NCBI RefSeq assembly: GCF_014107495.1
Contig: NZ_CP041969.1
Coordinates: 4,761,501 to 4,825,500 of the forward strand
DNA: 64,000 nucleotides
Source: Cohnella cholangitidis
GTDB lineage: Bacteria > Bacillota > Bacilli > Paenibacillales > Paenibacillaceae
Direction: 5' to 3'
Shown here: piece after piece, positions 8,574 to 17,542 of the stretch
Layout of the letters: every line of letters starts with the position of its first letter
Position numbering within the stretch: the stretch's first letter is position 1
Program-made: the position numbers and the translations under genes
The notes under the pieces: generated by a model
Told to the model about the DNA's origin: nothing
What the model saw: only the letters and a program-made list of their open reading frames with translations
Database searches by the model: none

Positions 8574-10697
8574 ATGGGGGTTGTATTTCTGAACAGAAAA
8601 ATCAAACTAAATCTAACGTTCAAATTCATTGCCGTGCTCGTCGTGTTTTTGGGCGGCGTATTCGCCGTCATGGTGCAGCTCAATCTCAATAACCTCAAAA
8701 GCGAGAGCGTGGGTAAAGGGGAATTCGAAGCGAAAAGCGCAGGACAGGATTATGGTTTGTCGTTCAGGAAAACGCTCGTCGGATTTCAGCATGAGCTCGA
8801 AATGCTTTCCCTGGTCTTACGGAATGCCAAGGAATCGGGATCCTTCTCCCGCGAGGAAGTCGTTGCGCTGTTGCAACAAATGCTGGAGGCTAATCCCCAA
8901 ATTGTCGGAACTTATACTTTGTGGGAGCCGAACGCGTTCGACGGGAAAGATGCGGATTACGTTAATAAGACCCCTTATGACGACAAAACAGGCAGGTTAA
9001 TTCCATACGTGGTAAGAAGCGGAGAGAAGATCGTCGTAGAACCGCTTAAAAATTACGAAACTCCCGGGGATGGAGATTTCTATCTGTTGCCAAAGAAAAA
9101 CAAGAAAGTGACGTTAATGGAGCCTTATTCGTACGAGATAGAAGGTAAAGCGGTTCAATTAACGTCATTAATCGTTCCTATTATTGACAATGAAGAGCAT
9201 TTCTTGGGCATGGTGGGGGTCGATTTCGCACTAGACTCCTTGCAGGAAGACGCGACTAAATATACTCCGCTTGGCGGGTATGTCACTATTGTGTCCGGCC
9301 ATGGCAATTACGTAGCGAATGCCGCTCATCCAGACTTAATCTCGAAACCTTACGGAGAGCAAGAGGATAAAGCGAAGTTATTCGCGAGCGTCATCGCCGG
9401 AGAAACGACGCAGGGCTATACGAATGACGAAAACGGAGATACGGTGCTCAGAATGTTTATGCCTATACGCCTAGACGGAAGCGACGACGTCATGTACGCC
9501 GAAACCGTTATTCCCAAGGACAAAATCATGGAATCGTATAATAAAGGCAGAACGGTTACGCAAATCATAAGCCTCGGAGCGCTGATCGTACTGGGGCTCG
9601 TGCTTGCGTTTGCCATCAGGCGATTGATCATTCGCCATTTGCTTGTGCTTGTTCGCAGCATGAAAAGCATGGCGGAAGGAGATTTGACTCAAAAAGTCGA
9701 AGTCCGAAGCAAGGACGAATTCGGCGAGCTCGCCAAAGATTATAATCACATGACCGGAGAACTGCGCGGCATGTTCCATCTCGTTCATGATCTCTCTATG
9801 TCGGTAGGAGCAACTTCCGAGCAATTGACGGCTAGCGCCGAACAAACAAGCCAAGCGTCGGAGACGATTGCGCGCTCCATCGAGCAGGTAGCTTCGGGCT
9901 CGACCACGCAAAATCGTTACGTGAATGAAACGGCGACCGCCATGTCCGAGATGTCGGCCGGCATACAGAGAATCGCCGATTCGACTTCCGCGGTGTCCGC
10001 TTCCGCGCAAGAAGTACAGTCGCAAACCGAGCTTGGCAACTCGCGATTACGCGAAGCAGGGGAACAGATGGAACGGGTTAGGAATACGGTGACCGAAGCC
10101 GAACGGGTGATGGATCAATTGGGCGAACGTTCCAAAGAAATCGGAGGCATCGTCGATCTGATTTCCCGCATTAGCTATCAGACCAACTTGTTGGCGTTGA
10201 ACGCGGCTATCGAAGCGGCCAGGGCCGGAGAGCACGGACGCGGATTCGTCGTCGTGGCCGCGGAAATTCGCAAACTCGCGGATCAGACCTTCAAAGCGAC
10301 CGAACAAATTACCGGACTTATTCAAGTCGTTCAGGATGAAACGGCCAACGCCACGAAAATGATGAAGCTAGGTACGGCTGAAGTCAGATCGGGAGAACAG
10401 CATGTTGTGGAATGTTCGGCGTTGTTCCGGGCCGTCGCCGATGAGATGCTGAGGGTCGGGGAGCAGATTCAAGAGGTGTCCGCAACGTCGGAGCAAATGA
10501 ATGCGAGCTCGGAGCAGGTTAGCGCTTCTATCGGGGAGTTGGCGCGACTGGCAGAGGAAGCTTCCGATAATTCGCAAAACGTGGCCGCGGCTTCCGAAGA
10601 ACAGCTTGCTTCGATGGAGGAGATCTCTTCTTCCTCGGCGGCACTCAGCCATATGGTTCAAGAATTAATGGAGAAGCTGTCGCGTTTCAAAATTTAA
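8574..10697 (+). CDS. Methyl-accepting chemotaxis protein with dCache sensor
   Basis: A 707-residue chemoreceptor. TM1 is at about 14-36, an extracellular double-Cache sensor at about 40-325 (it contains the YTLWEPNAFDG and MVGVDFALDSLQ strands seen in these domains), TM2 at about 333-353, HAMP at 354-406 and the coiled-coil signalling domain at about 420-700. The CheW/CheA-binding tip reads RISYQTNLLALNAAIEAARAGE and is complete. The ligand is not predictable, although dCache domains often bind amino acids. Start choice is uncertain: the ATG at 8574 lacks a good upstream ribosome site, while GGGGG at 8576-8580 would suit a start a few codons later. A SigD-like promoter precedes it. Confidence 0.93.
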   Translation: MGVVFLNRKIKLNLTFKFIAVLVVFLGGVFAVMVQLNLNNLKSESVGKGEFEAKSAGQDYGLSFRKTLVGFQHELEMLSLVLRNAKESGSFSREEVVALLQQMLEANPQIVGTYTLWEPNAFDGKDADYVNKTPYDDKTGRLIPYVVRSGEKIVVEPLKNYETPGDGDFYLLPKKNKKVTLMEPYSYEIEGKAVQLTSLIVPIIDNEEHFLGMVGVDFALDSLQEDATKYTPLGGYVTIVSGHGNYVANAAHPDLISKPYGEQEDKAKLFASVIAGETTQGYTNDENGDTVLRMFMPIRLDGSDDVMYAETVIPKDKIMESYNKGRTVTQIISLGALIVLGLVLAFAIRRLIIRHLLVLVRSMKSMAEGDLTQKVEVRSKDEFGELAKDYNHMTGELRGMFHLVHDLSMSVGATSEQLTASAEQTSQASETIARSIEQVASGSTTQNRYVNETATAMSEMSAGIQRIADSTSAVSASAQEVQSQTELGNSRLREAGEQMERVRNTVTEAERVMDQLGERSKEIGGIVDLISRISYQTNLLALNAAIEAARAGEHGRGFVVVAAEIRKLADQTFKATEQITGLIQVVQDETANATKMMKLGTAEVRSGEQHVVECSALFRAVADEMLRVGEQIQEVSATSEQMNASSEQVSASIGELARLAEEASDNSQNVAAASEEQLASMEEISSSSAALSHMVQELMEKLSRFKI

Positions 10698-10701
10698 TTG
10701 C

Positions 10702-10737
10702 CGAAGGGCAGCCTAAGTTGATCAGGGCTGCCCTTCG
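10702..10737. terminator. Terminator hairpin between chemoreceptor and spoVR
   Basis: CGAAGGGCAGCC (10702-10713) pairs with GGCTGCCCTTCG (10726-10737) in a perfect 12-bp stem between converging genes. No long T tract follows on the plus strand, so the assignment rests on stem strength and position. Confidence 0.7.
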
Positions 10738-10743
10738 CGTTAC

Positions 10744-12153
10744 TCACGTGCTTTTGCGAGTCGTCTTTTTCCCGTCGCAAGTAAAAACGATTTTTTTGTC
10801 GTCCGTCACGCTCTCCAGGTGTACCGGTTTGCCCCATAGTTGAACCAAGTAAGGGAGAGTGCGTTCGACGTATTTCAGGTCAAGTTCGGTTCCTTCGTAG
10901 CTATGGGTCACGTACAGTTCCCCGTTCCGTTGATAGTCCGCGTCCGTTACTTCCAAATAAGGGAATCCGCCGTTTACCCGCGAATAGACGAGCTGGTCGC
11001 GAATCGTTTCCCACGTTTTGTCGGTGATTTTCCACTCTTGGCCTTTTTTCTCGAAAATGTACAAATCCAACTCTTCCGTTAATTCTTTCGTTAAGTAATT
11101 GCGAAGGAATGACGGATCGGAATCGAGCTCGCGAACTTCGAATATTTTCTCCTGTCCGAATCTCTTCTCGATGTCCTCGAATATCTTGAGTCCTAAATAG
11201 TAAGGGTTCAAGGAGTGGCGCGACGGTTGAACGACGGCGGAGTTCAATTTGGCATATTCGATCGTTTCCTCGCTCGTGAGCGGAAGCTCGCGCATGATTT
11301 TCTGGTGCCAATAGGACGCCCAGCCTTCGTTCATGATTTTCGTCTCGATCTGCGGCCAGAAATAGAGCATCTCTTCCCGCAGAATGCTCATGATGTCGCG
11401 TTGCCAATCCTCCAATTGCGGGGAAAACTCCTGAATGAACCAGACGATGTCCTTCTCCGGGTTAACCGGGAACTTGCGCGAATCGGACGATTCTTCGGGT
11501 CGGTCCTTATCCGCTCCGGTCTTCTCGAAACTCTCCAAGTCCCACAAATCCTCGTAAGGGGAAGAAGCGCGGGATAATCCGCGGTCCTTGCTCTTGTCTC
11601 GTTTCTGTTGCGATTCCATATAATGCTTCCGATCCAACCCGTAGGGCTTGTGAATAACGGGGTCTACATGCTCCTGAATGGCCATGACCGCATCGAGGAA
11701 ACGCTCGACTTGAATCGTCCCATGTTCGATCTCGTATTGACTGATCCTTTCGGCAGCGGCGGACATGCTCTCGACCATATTGCGGTTAGACCTGGAGAAG
11801 CGAGCGTTGTTCTTGAAAAAATCGCAGTGGGCGAGCACGTGGGCGACGATCAGCTTGTTCTGGACCAACGAGTTGCCGTCGAGCAGGAACGCGTAGCAGG
11901 GATTCGAGTTAATGACGAGCTCGTAAATTTTACTTAAGCCGAGGTCGTACTGCATCTTCATTCGGTTAAACGTCTTGCCGAAGCTCCAGTGGCTGAAGCG
12001 GGTCGGCATCCCGTACGCGCCGAAAGTGTAGATGATATCCGACGGGCAAATTTCGTACCGCATCGGATAGAAATCAAGTCCGAACCGCTCCGCGATCGCC
12101 GTAATTTCCGTTATAGCGCTTTCCAACTCCTGTTGTTCCTCTTCGCGCATCAT
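10744..12153 (-). CDS. spoVR: SpoVR-family protein
   Basis: A 469-residue protein when started at the ATG at 12153, which matches the length of Bacillus subtilis SpoVR (468). The region FGLDFYPMRYEICPSDIIYTFGAYGMP followed by RFSHWSFGKTF is nearly identical to the family signature. Further in, GNSLVQNKLIVAHVLAHCDFF and WASYWHQKIM carry the conserved His and acidic residues suspected to bind metal. SpoVR affects spore cortex formation in B. subtilis, but its biochemical activity is unknown. A GTG at 12192 would add 13 residues; GGGGGC ten bases before 12153 and the family alignment favour the shorter form. It lies 80 bases downstream of the MauE gene on the same strand. Confidence 0.95.
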   Translation of the reverse strand: MMREEEQQELESAITEITAIAERFGLDFYPMRYEICPSDIIYTFGAYGMPTRFSHWSFGKTFNRMKMQYDLGLSKIYELVINSNPCYAFLLDGNSLVQNKLIVAHVLAHCDFFKNNARFSRSNRNMVESMSAAAERISQYEIEHGTIQVERFLDAVMAIQEHVDPVIHKPYGLDRKHYMESQQKRDKSKDRGLSRASSPYEDLWDLESFEKTGADKDRPEESSDSRKFPVNPEKDIVWFIQEFSPQLEDWQRDIMSILREEMLYFWPQIETKIMNEGWASYWHQKIMRELPLTSEETIEYAKLNSAVVQPSRHSLNPYYLGLKIFEDIEKRFGQEKIFEVRELDSDPSFLRNYLTKELTEELDLYIFEKKGQEWKITDKTWETIRDQLVYSRVNGGFPYLEVTDADYQRNGELYVTHSYEGTELDLKYVERTLPYLVQLWGKPVHLESVTDDKKIVFTCDGKKTTRKST

Positions 12154-12232
12154 GCGAGCCAAGCCCCCAGTCCTAAACAAAGATTTCACCACCTTATGTA
12201 TATGTGGGAACCGGCGGGAGTGTGTATGGGAC

Positions 12233-13075
12233 TTATTGAACTTGGCCTTTTTCCGTTACTCCGATATCCATTTGCAAATAAGCGTACCATTCGCTAAAGC
12301 GCTTTATATTTCCTCTTGGATCGCGGTGCAGCAAAAAAGCTTCCCTCCCAGGAAACGAACCGTTGGAAGCCACAACGCGGTGGGAGGACCAACGGAGCTG
12401 TTTTAAGTTAAATATCCATATGGGTGCCTCCAATACAACGAATAAAACGCGGGAGGAAGGTTCGGAAAGAAGTCGATCGGCTTCTTTGAATCCGTTTAAT
12501 CGATAAGATACATAAAGGATCGGATGTTCTAACGCTTCGGTCGGTAATGGTTGCTTTGACGGGTCCGAAGACCTTCGCAGCCTATTCATCGCGAAGCCGG
12601 CTGCCGCAGCTACGACGAACAGCGAGCCCTGCAGCGTTGATTGCAGCGGGGACAGCGATACGCCTAATGTAATCGGGTTGAGGAGTAACATGATCAGCAT
12701 TAGATTACGTATGACGGGAAATCGGTTCAGATTGGAATGGTCTCCGAAGCAGGCACATCCTCCCGTTTGAAACGCCGTTCGGTTGCGGAGCAGGAAAACG
12801 GTAAAGGAAATGAGTACAATGCCGGCCAACGGCTGACGATACCCGTTTCCCAGGTTGAACGAAAAGGCGGCAGCCAATAGCGTCTCCGTCAACATAACCC
12901 CGTAAGCAAGTTGTCGGGCGCCGAGGAACGGCAATGGCCATTTAAAACGGGAGAGCAACAGGATAAAGTTCAGAGGATTACGCCATTTAGTCGAAGCGGA
13001 CTTCATGAACAAGTAACCGGTTAGGAGGTTAACCGCACAAGCGAAAGCTGTCGTCCAGTTCGTCGGATTAAGCAC
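12233..13075 (-). CDS. MauE/DoxX-type redox-associated membrane protein
   Basis: About 280 residues from a GTG at 13075 (GAGGT just upstream). This start overlaps the stop of the preceding thioredoxin-fold gene, which argues against the in-frame extension to 13204. The first ~190 residues form about four to five membrane helices with the MauE hallmark GGCACFGDHSN (Cys107 and Cys109) after the third helix. The C-terminal ~90 residues are soluble and unassigned. MauE proteins assist disulfide formation or reduction in exported proteins, best known for methylamine dehydrogenase. Here it is the last gene of the peptide-export cassette, so it plausibly recycles the two CxxC thioredoxin-fold proteins, much as BdbB pairs with BdbA in the sublancin locus. 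Confidence 0.85.
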   Translation of the reverse strand: MLNPTNWTTAFACAVNLLTGYLFMKSASTKWRNPLNFILLLSRFKWPLPFLGARQLAYGVMLTETLLAAAFSFNLGNGYRQPLAGIVLISFTVFLLRNRTAFQTGGCACFGDHSNLNRFPVIRNLMLIMLLLNPITLGVSLSPLQSTLQGSLFVVAAAAGFAMNRLRRSSDPSKQPLPTEALEHPILYVSYRLNGFKEADRLLSEPSSRVLFVVLEAPIWIFNLKQLRWSSHRVVASNGSFPGREAFLLHRDPRGNIKRFSEWYAYLQMDIGVTEKGQVQ

Positions 13076-13511
13076 TATTGACCTCGCGTTGCCTCCAGTG
13101 TGTTGCCACATCTTCGGCCGAATCCGCCGCAAAGCCTTTGACGATGAGCCCCCTCCCATCGACCAAATAGAAATAGGGGGTTTGGTTAACTTTGTATACC
13201 TCAAGAATATCTTCTTCCTCGATGCTTACAAACGGAAATTCGGCCTTAAAATAGGCAGCGATGTTCTCGTTTTCTTGTGTTGTCCCATTGCTGACGAGAA
13301 TAAAAGGGATCCGGTCCCGATGGACGATAGACGTCAATTCCGGAAGAAGCTCGATGCAATGGGAACAATAGAGCGAGATAACGGCGACGATCACCGCTTC
13401 TTCGCGAGGCAAGAGAGATCGCCAGTTTAAGGGGAAGGGCTGATCTGGCTGCAGAGTTTCCACAGTTTCTGGCGGCTTCGGGGCTTTTTTAAATAACGTT
13501 TTGAAATCCAT
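13068..13511 (-). CDS. Thioredoxin-fold protein with CSHC active site
   Basis: A 147-residue protein of the TlpA/ResA-like thioredoxin superfamily. The redox motif is SLYCSHC (Cys49, Cys52), and the cis-proline loop QTPYFYLVDG (Pro112) is in place. No clear signal peptide or membrane anchor is visible; the N terminus is charged. It may therefore act on the cytoplasmic side, or be exported by an unseen route. It overlaps the ABC transporter gene by 23 bases and the MauE gene by 8 bases, so it is produced as part of the same coupled series. GGAGGTG precedes the ATG at 13511. The likely role is thiol-disulfide exchange on the small cysteine-rich peptide of the cassette (inference). Confidence 0.85.
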   Translation of the reverse strand: MDFKTLFKKAPKPPETVETLQPDQPFPLNWRSLLPREEAVIVAVISLYCSHCIELLPELTSIVHRDRIPFILVSNGTTQENENIAAYFKAEFPFVSIEEEDILEVYKVNQTPYFYLVDGRGLIVKGFAADSAEDVATHWRQREVNSA

Positions 13512-15264
13512 GGCCGTTCGGCACCTCCGATGGAATTTGTTTGTCTTGCATTCGCTTGAACAGGGAGGAATATTCCGCTAGGCGCGTTGGCGGCCCTTGT
13601 TCGGCTATTCGTCCGTCCTCCATGACAATAACGGTATCCGTTAGCATAGCCAAGCGAAGATTATGGGTGACGATAACCGTCATTTTATCTTTGCGGTCCG
13701 TCAAAATTTTGGCGATCAGTTCCATTTCAGCGACGGGGTCAAGTTCGGACGTCGCTTCATCAAGAAGAAGCATGTCGCAATCTTTGTATAGGCCCCTAGC
13801 GATGGCAATGCGTTGCCATTGCCCTCCCGATAGTTGTATCGAGTTCAAATATTCATTGCCTAATACCGTGTCCGGATATTGGATCAAATTCGACGGAATC
13901 AATTCGGTATAACGGGTTTTTATGTTTTCGTATTTGGGATCTACTCCGTTATTTTTGTTCAACGAAATATTCTCGTATACGGACAAGGGGTATTTGACGA
14001 AGTCCTGGGAGACGATCGAGATGCGACGCAACAAGGTTTCCCGATCTATTCGCTCAATGGGCACGTCGTTATAAAACAAACGATTCTCCTCGACCCGATG
14101 GAGACCCGATAGTATTTTGGCTAGCGTCGATTTGCCGGAACCGTTTGCGCCGACAATGGCCAAGCTGCCGGAGCCGTTCAACCGTAAGGAAACATGATGC
14201 AACGCCGGTGAGTCCCGCTCGGGATACCGAAAAGTCAACTGTTCGGCCCTGATATTCCGAATAGTGTCTATGCGGTGAGAATGATCCGCCTTTGAATGAG
14301 ACAAATACCGATTGTGAAAATGGCTCCATTTCTCCCGGAACAGCCTCAAGTTTATAAAGGTGTCCGTCGATACGATCAAGGATCGGATGGCATTGTCCAG
14401 AGGCGTAAGCGATGCAGTCACTGCCAAGTAATCGCCTAAACCCATTTCTCCTCGGTAGAGAAGGGAAATAAGAATCAGTTGGGTTACCGCGTATTTGATC
14501 GGTAGGAACAAATCGACGAGCAGGCCCCAAAAATATTCGCTTTTCATAAATAGGCGCCGCTGTCCGATGACCTTGTCGGAGGCGGTCTCCCATTTTGCCA
14601 GAAAAAACGGCTTAGCGGCAAAGACCAGCATTTCTTTAATGGCCATCGGCATGATGAGAAAGCTGGTTACCCGGCTTGATTCCATTTGCGCTTGGGAAAT
14701 GCGTTCGAAGAATAAATCAAGGCGGCTCGCATGCCTCCACACGTATAGCAAATTCGGAAAAGAAAACGCGACGACGGCGGCCAAGACCAACCAGCTCTGG
14801 GCGATAATCAAGTAAGCGTATACGACGATGATGCCGATCTCTTTGACGACGGTAAGGCAAGAGTGAAGAAGTTGTCCCAGTTTCGTTAAGTTGTTATTCA
14901 GTAAATTTAAGTCCTGTTGGTAGGAGGGCGTTTCCATCCGGGTAATGTCCGAGGGCTGAATCAGTTCGAATTGATAGGCTTCGATCCTGCGGTTAAGGTT
15001 TAGCAAGAGAGACTCTTGAACGTAACCGTTGAACCGGGTTAAAGCGCTTTCCAACGCTTTAATAGCAAATAAACCGATCAGCAGTCCGACGAGGAGAGCA
15101 AGCTGATCTCGAAGATCGGCTGTAATTTGATTGAAAAAACGTTGAGACCATTTGAACTGGAACCAGCTTAAAAGCGGTATGGCTACCATCATTAGAATAG
15201 CTGCGGACAGCAGGCCATGCGATCCTCTGGACAAATAAACAAACCATTGCAAGACGGTCTTCAT
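13489..15264 (-). CDS. ABC exporter, fused permease and ATPase, no C39 peptidase domain
   Basis: 591 residues: an N-terminal six-helix type I exporter domain (about 15-310) and an ATPase with Walker A GANGSGKST (372-380), signature LSGGQ (478-482) and Walker B MLLLDEATSELD, followed by the H-loop THN. It starts directly with the membrane domain, so it lacks the C39 leader peptidase found in double-glycine peptide exporters. Its place among small thiol-redox genes and a six-cysteine peptide suggests it exports that peptide, possibly without leader cleavage. The stop of the upstream gene overlaps its start as ATGA. Export of something else cannot be excluded. Confidence 0.92.
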   Translation of the reverse strand: MKTVLQWFVYLSRGSHGLLSAAILMMVAIPLLSWFQFKWSQRFFNQITADLRDQLALLVGLLIGLFAIKALESALTRFNGYVQESLLLNLNRRIEAYQFELIQPSDITRMETPSYQQDLNLLNNNLTKLGQLLHSCLTVVKEIGIIVVYAYLIIAQSWLVLAAVVAFSFPNLLYVWRHASRLDLFFERISQAQMESSRVTSFLIMPMAIKEMLVFAAKPFFLAKWETASDKVIGQRRLFMKSEYFWGLLVDLFLPIKYAVTQLILISLLYRGEMGLGDYLAVTASLTPLDNAIRSLIVSTDTFINLRLFREKWSHFHNRYLSHSKADHSHRIDTIRNIRAEQLTFRYPERDSPALHHVSLRLNGSGSLAIVGANGSGKSTLAKILSGLHRVEENRLFYNDVPIERIDRETLLRRISIVSQDFVKYPLSVYENISLNKNNGVDPKYENIKTRYTELIPSNLIQYPDTVLGNEYLNSIQLSGGQWQRIAIARGLYKDCDMLLLDEATSELDPVAEMELIAKILTDRKDKMTVIVTHNLRLAMLTDTVIVMEDGRIAEQGPPTRLAEYSSLFKRMQDKQIPSEVPNGHGFQNVI

Positions 15265-15734
15265 CCGACTTCACCGATCAGGCCTCGAAACGGTTGCACC
15301 AATCGGAGAAATTCGGCCCGGTTGCCGCAAACCGAACTGGTAATGATCTGGCCGACGGAGTTTATACCGTATCCCCAAGGGGTCGCCCCCGTTCGGAAAT
15401 GCGCCCTCATTTCCTTCAGGCTGTATCGATGCACGTCGGCCATGCCATCGAACGCATCCTTCAATACTTCGAATTTGTCCGCATCCGGCGTCGAGACGAG
15501 AATCGTTACGGGCAGATCATACTCGGAGAGCATTTTGTACAACGTGTTCAAGCTATCGCCGCATGGCTCGCATTCGGTATCGATAAAAAACAGAAAAAGA
15601 CAAGAGCGGGGCCTCGGATCGAGCTTGATCCCGTTATGAACATGAAAGCCGGCGAAGTCGGGTAAATAGTCTCCGGGGTCAAGCCAGTCCTTCGCGCGTT
15701 TAATAAATTTGAAATGCCCATGCAATTCATTCAT
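15261..15734 (-). CDS. Thioredoxin-fold protein with CEPC active site
   Basis: A 157-residue redoxin/TlpA-like protein. FLFFIDTECEPCGDSL carries the active-site pair Cys55/Cys58, and the cis-proline loop is GATPWGYGINSVG (Pro119). The sequence is clearly different from the second thioredoxin-fold protein of this cassette (CSHC), so the two are not a recent duplication and may have distinct jobs, for example oxidant and isomerase. The N terminus has no signal peptide. It overlaps the upstream unknown gene by 8 bases and the downstream ABC transporter by 4 bases. Confidence 0.82.
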   Translation of the reverse strand: MNELHGHFKFIKRAKDWLDPGDYLPDFAGFHVHNGIKLDPRPRSCLFLFFIDTECEPCGDSLNTLYKMLSEYDLPVTILVSTPDADKFEVLKDAFDGMADVHRYSLKEMRAHFRTGATPWGYGINSVGQIITSSVCGNRAEFLRLVQPFRGLIGEVG

Positions 15735-16134
15735 TGGATATCCCCCTTACGAACAGATCGTATTGGGCCAAAGTATCGTTAGCGCGCTTGACTTCGACCG
15801 AGAGCAAGTTTTCTCTTTCGATGAGGAACGGAATGCGCAGCGAAAGATCGCATCCGGAAGGAAGCCCGGATTGCCTGACATTCCGTACCTCTTTGAGAAC
15901 GGAGAACAATACGCGATGATCGTCGTCCTTAACTTGAATCTCGATTTGCGTTTCCGACTCGCGGTTATCGAAGGTCAATTTGACCAAAAGATCGCATGAA
16001 GCGATAAAAGGAAAAGTCGGCACGGTCAGATGATTAAGGACGTGATTCAGATGATGCGTTCGCAACTCGGGATCGTAGCGAATTTCACGAGCTGCGATGA
16101 CTGAAGCCTTCAACGATGAAGCGGAAGAAGCCAT
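15727..16134 (-). CDS. Unknown protein of the peptide-export cassette
   Basis: A 135-residue soluble protein that I do not recognise. Its middle part alternates hydrophobic and polar residues (LLVKLTFDNRESETQIEIQV, LRIPFLIERENLLSVEV), as in a beta-sandwich. It has two cysteines (in ASCDLL and SGCDLSL). It begins three bases after the stop of the solute-binding lipoprotein gene and overlaps the next gene by 8 bases, so it is a core member of the operon. It could be a chaperone, an immunity factor or a modifying partner, but nothing in the sequence decides this. Confidence 0.7.
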   Translation of the reverse strand: MASSASSLKASVIAAREIRYDPELRTHHLNHVLNHLTVPTFPFIASCDLLVKLTFDNRESETQIEIQVKDDDHRVLFSVLKEVRNVRQSGLPSGCDLSLRIPFLIERENLLSVEVKRANDTLAQYDLFVRGISNE

Positions 16135-16137
16135 GGC

Positions 16138-17451
16138 CTAATCATCTCCCTTATCGACTGCGGCCAATCCTTCGTTCAACTTGGCCTGTCCCTGTTCCTG
16201 AATGGCTTGGAGAGCTTCGTCCAGCGTTTGTTTGTTTTGAATGACGTCGTCCAGTTCTTGGTTGACTATGGGCGTGACGTGTTCAAAATAGTAGAGCGGA
16301 GTCAATTTGATATTTTGCCATAACGGCGTAGGCGGGAGGATATCCGTTGGTTGGAAGGGCTCGAGGCTAACCCCGTTTCTCTCTTTGCTGTAGACCGTTC
16401 TGGACATTAAATCGGATACGGAAAGCGAACGAGCTCTGGCGGTTTCGTCGCTGTTCATGAACCGGATATATTTCCAGGCCGTGTTTTCGTTCTCCGCATG
16501 TCTATACATGGCATATATGGGTTGAACCGCGATCGATGCCGTCGTTGAATGATCCGAATTCAGCGGTAGCTTCAGGATTCCCCATTCAAAAGGGGCTTGA
16601 CTTAATTTTTGAATCAAACCGGGACCGGCAACGAACATGGCGGCTTTTCCTTCAATAAACATAGTTTCCCCGTCAAACTTGGGGTTTTGGGAGTCCGACC
16701 CGGGAGGCATGTAGGGAAGATGTCCGGACTGTATGGCGGAAATCAACGGTTGAAGCGTGTTATTCCAACTCTCCGTGTTTATTGTCATCCGGTTTGTGCG
16801 CGTGTCCCATTGTTTCAAGTTGCCTGAGATCGCATTCATATAAGCTAATAGATCGGAGTACCCGTTGTGGTATCCGAACAATTCGATGCCGTTGTTATCT
16901 TGCAAAGGAATGCGCCGGGCGAGGGCAAATACTTCGGACCAGGTCATTCCTTCCGAGGGAATCGAGATTCCGTTTTCGAGAAACAAGGAACGGTTATAGT
17001 AGAGAGCCGAGCTGGAAAATTGCGGTGCCAATCCGTACAATTCGTTATCGGAGGAAGTTGATTTTAAATATCGAATGACGATCGGATGAAGCGCATCCAA
17101 ATCGAAATTGTCTTTTCTGATATATGGAGATAGATCTTTCAGAACGCCTGCTTCGATTAAATTGGCATACAAGAACGAGATGATGATGTCGGGCTTTTCT
17201 TTTTCGATCAGCTTTAATAGATTCGCTTCATAGTTTTGGTCTTGGCTGATATAATCTCCGTCTCTGATATAGGTAACCTCTATGTCGGGATATTTGCTTT
17301 CGAACATATCTCCGCCATAGAGCATTCTGTAATACTGATCGTCCATGTTCATAAGGATCTTCAGGTTTTCGGGTTCGTCCCGATCGACTTGGCACGAGGA
17401 GAGAAGTAAAGCGAACATAACTGCAAGCCCTATTTTGTTAAGGTTGCGCAA
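16138..17451 (-). CDS. Extracellular solute-binding lipoprotein (family 1), orphan
   Basis: A 437-residue lipoprotein: TTG start at 17451 behind AAGGGGGG, signal peptide with lipobox LLSSC (Cys20), then a family 1 sugar-type solute-binding fold (GLAPQFSSSALYYNRSLF near 140-157, FIEGKAAMFVAGPG near 262-275 are typical). Such proteins normally feed carbohydrate ABC importers, but no importer permease is encoded nearby. The only transporter of the operon is an exporter. It may have been recruited to bind the exported peptide or a wall polymer at the membrane, or to give self-protection. That is inference; the family call itself is safe. Confidence 0.85.
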   Translation of the reverse strand: MRNLNKIGLAVMFALLLSSCQVDRDEPENLKILMNMDDQYYRMLYGGDMFESKYPDIEVTYIRDGDYISQDQNYEANLLKLIEKEKPDIIISFLYANLIEAGVLKDLSPYIRKDNFDLDALHPIVIRYLKSTSSDNELYGLAPQFSSSALYYNRSLFLENGISIPSEGMTWSEVFALARRIPLQDNNGIELFGYHNGYSDLLAYMNAISGNLKQWDTRTNRMTINTESWNNTLQPLISAIQSGHLPYMPPGSDSQNPKFDGETMFIEGKAAMFVAGPGLIQKLSQAPFEWGILKLPLNSDHSTTASIAVQPIYAMYRHAENENTAWKYIRFMNSDETARARSLSVSDLMSRTVYSKERNGVSLEPFQPTDILPPTPLWQNIKLTPLYYFEHVTPIVNQELDDVIQNKQTLDEALQAIQEQGQAKLNEGLAAVDKGDD

Positions 17452-17501
17452 CAGCGACCCCCCTTATTAATGTTAAGCCGTCGGATTGCATTCGATAGAA
17501 G

Positions 17502-17538
17502 GAGGAAAGGCAATCCAACGTCTCGGATTGCCTTCCTC
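17502..17538 (-). terminator. Hairpin between peptide gene and the rest of the cassette (attenuator)
   Basis: Arms at 17502-17516 and 17525-17538 pair over 14 bp with one bulge around an 8-base loop. Read on the minus strand it lies just after the peptide stop codon and is followed by a pyrimidine-rich but not T-only stretch. This would favour high peptide-gene transcript with partial read-through into the transport and redox genes. Confidence 0.65.
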
Positions 17539-17542
17539 GACT

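Noticed and set aside
13076..13204. 43-codon N-terminal extension of the MauE gene
   Set aside because: It lies within the preceding thioredoxin-fold gene. The GTG at 13075 has a ribosome site, and the MauE fold begins there.
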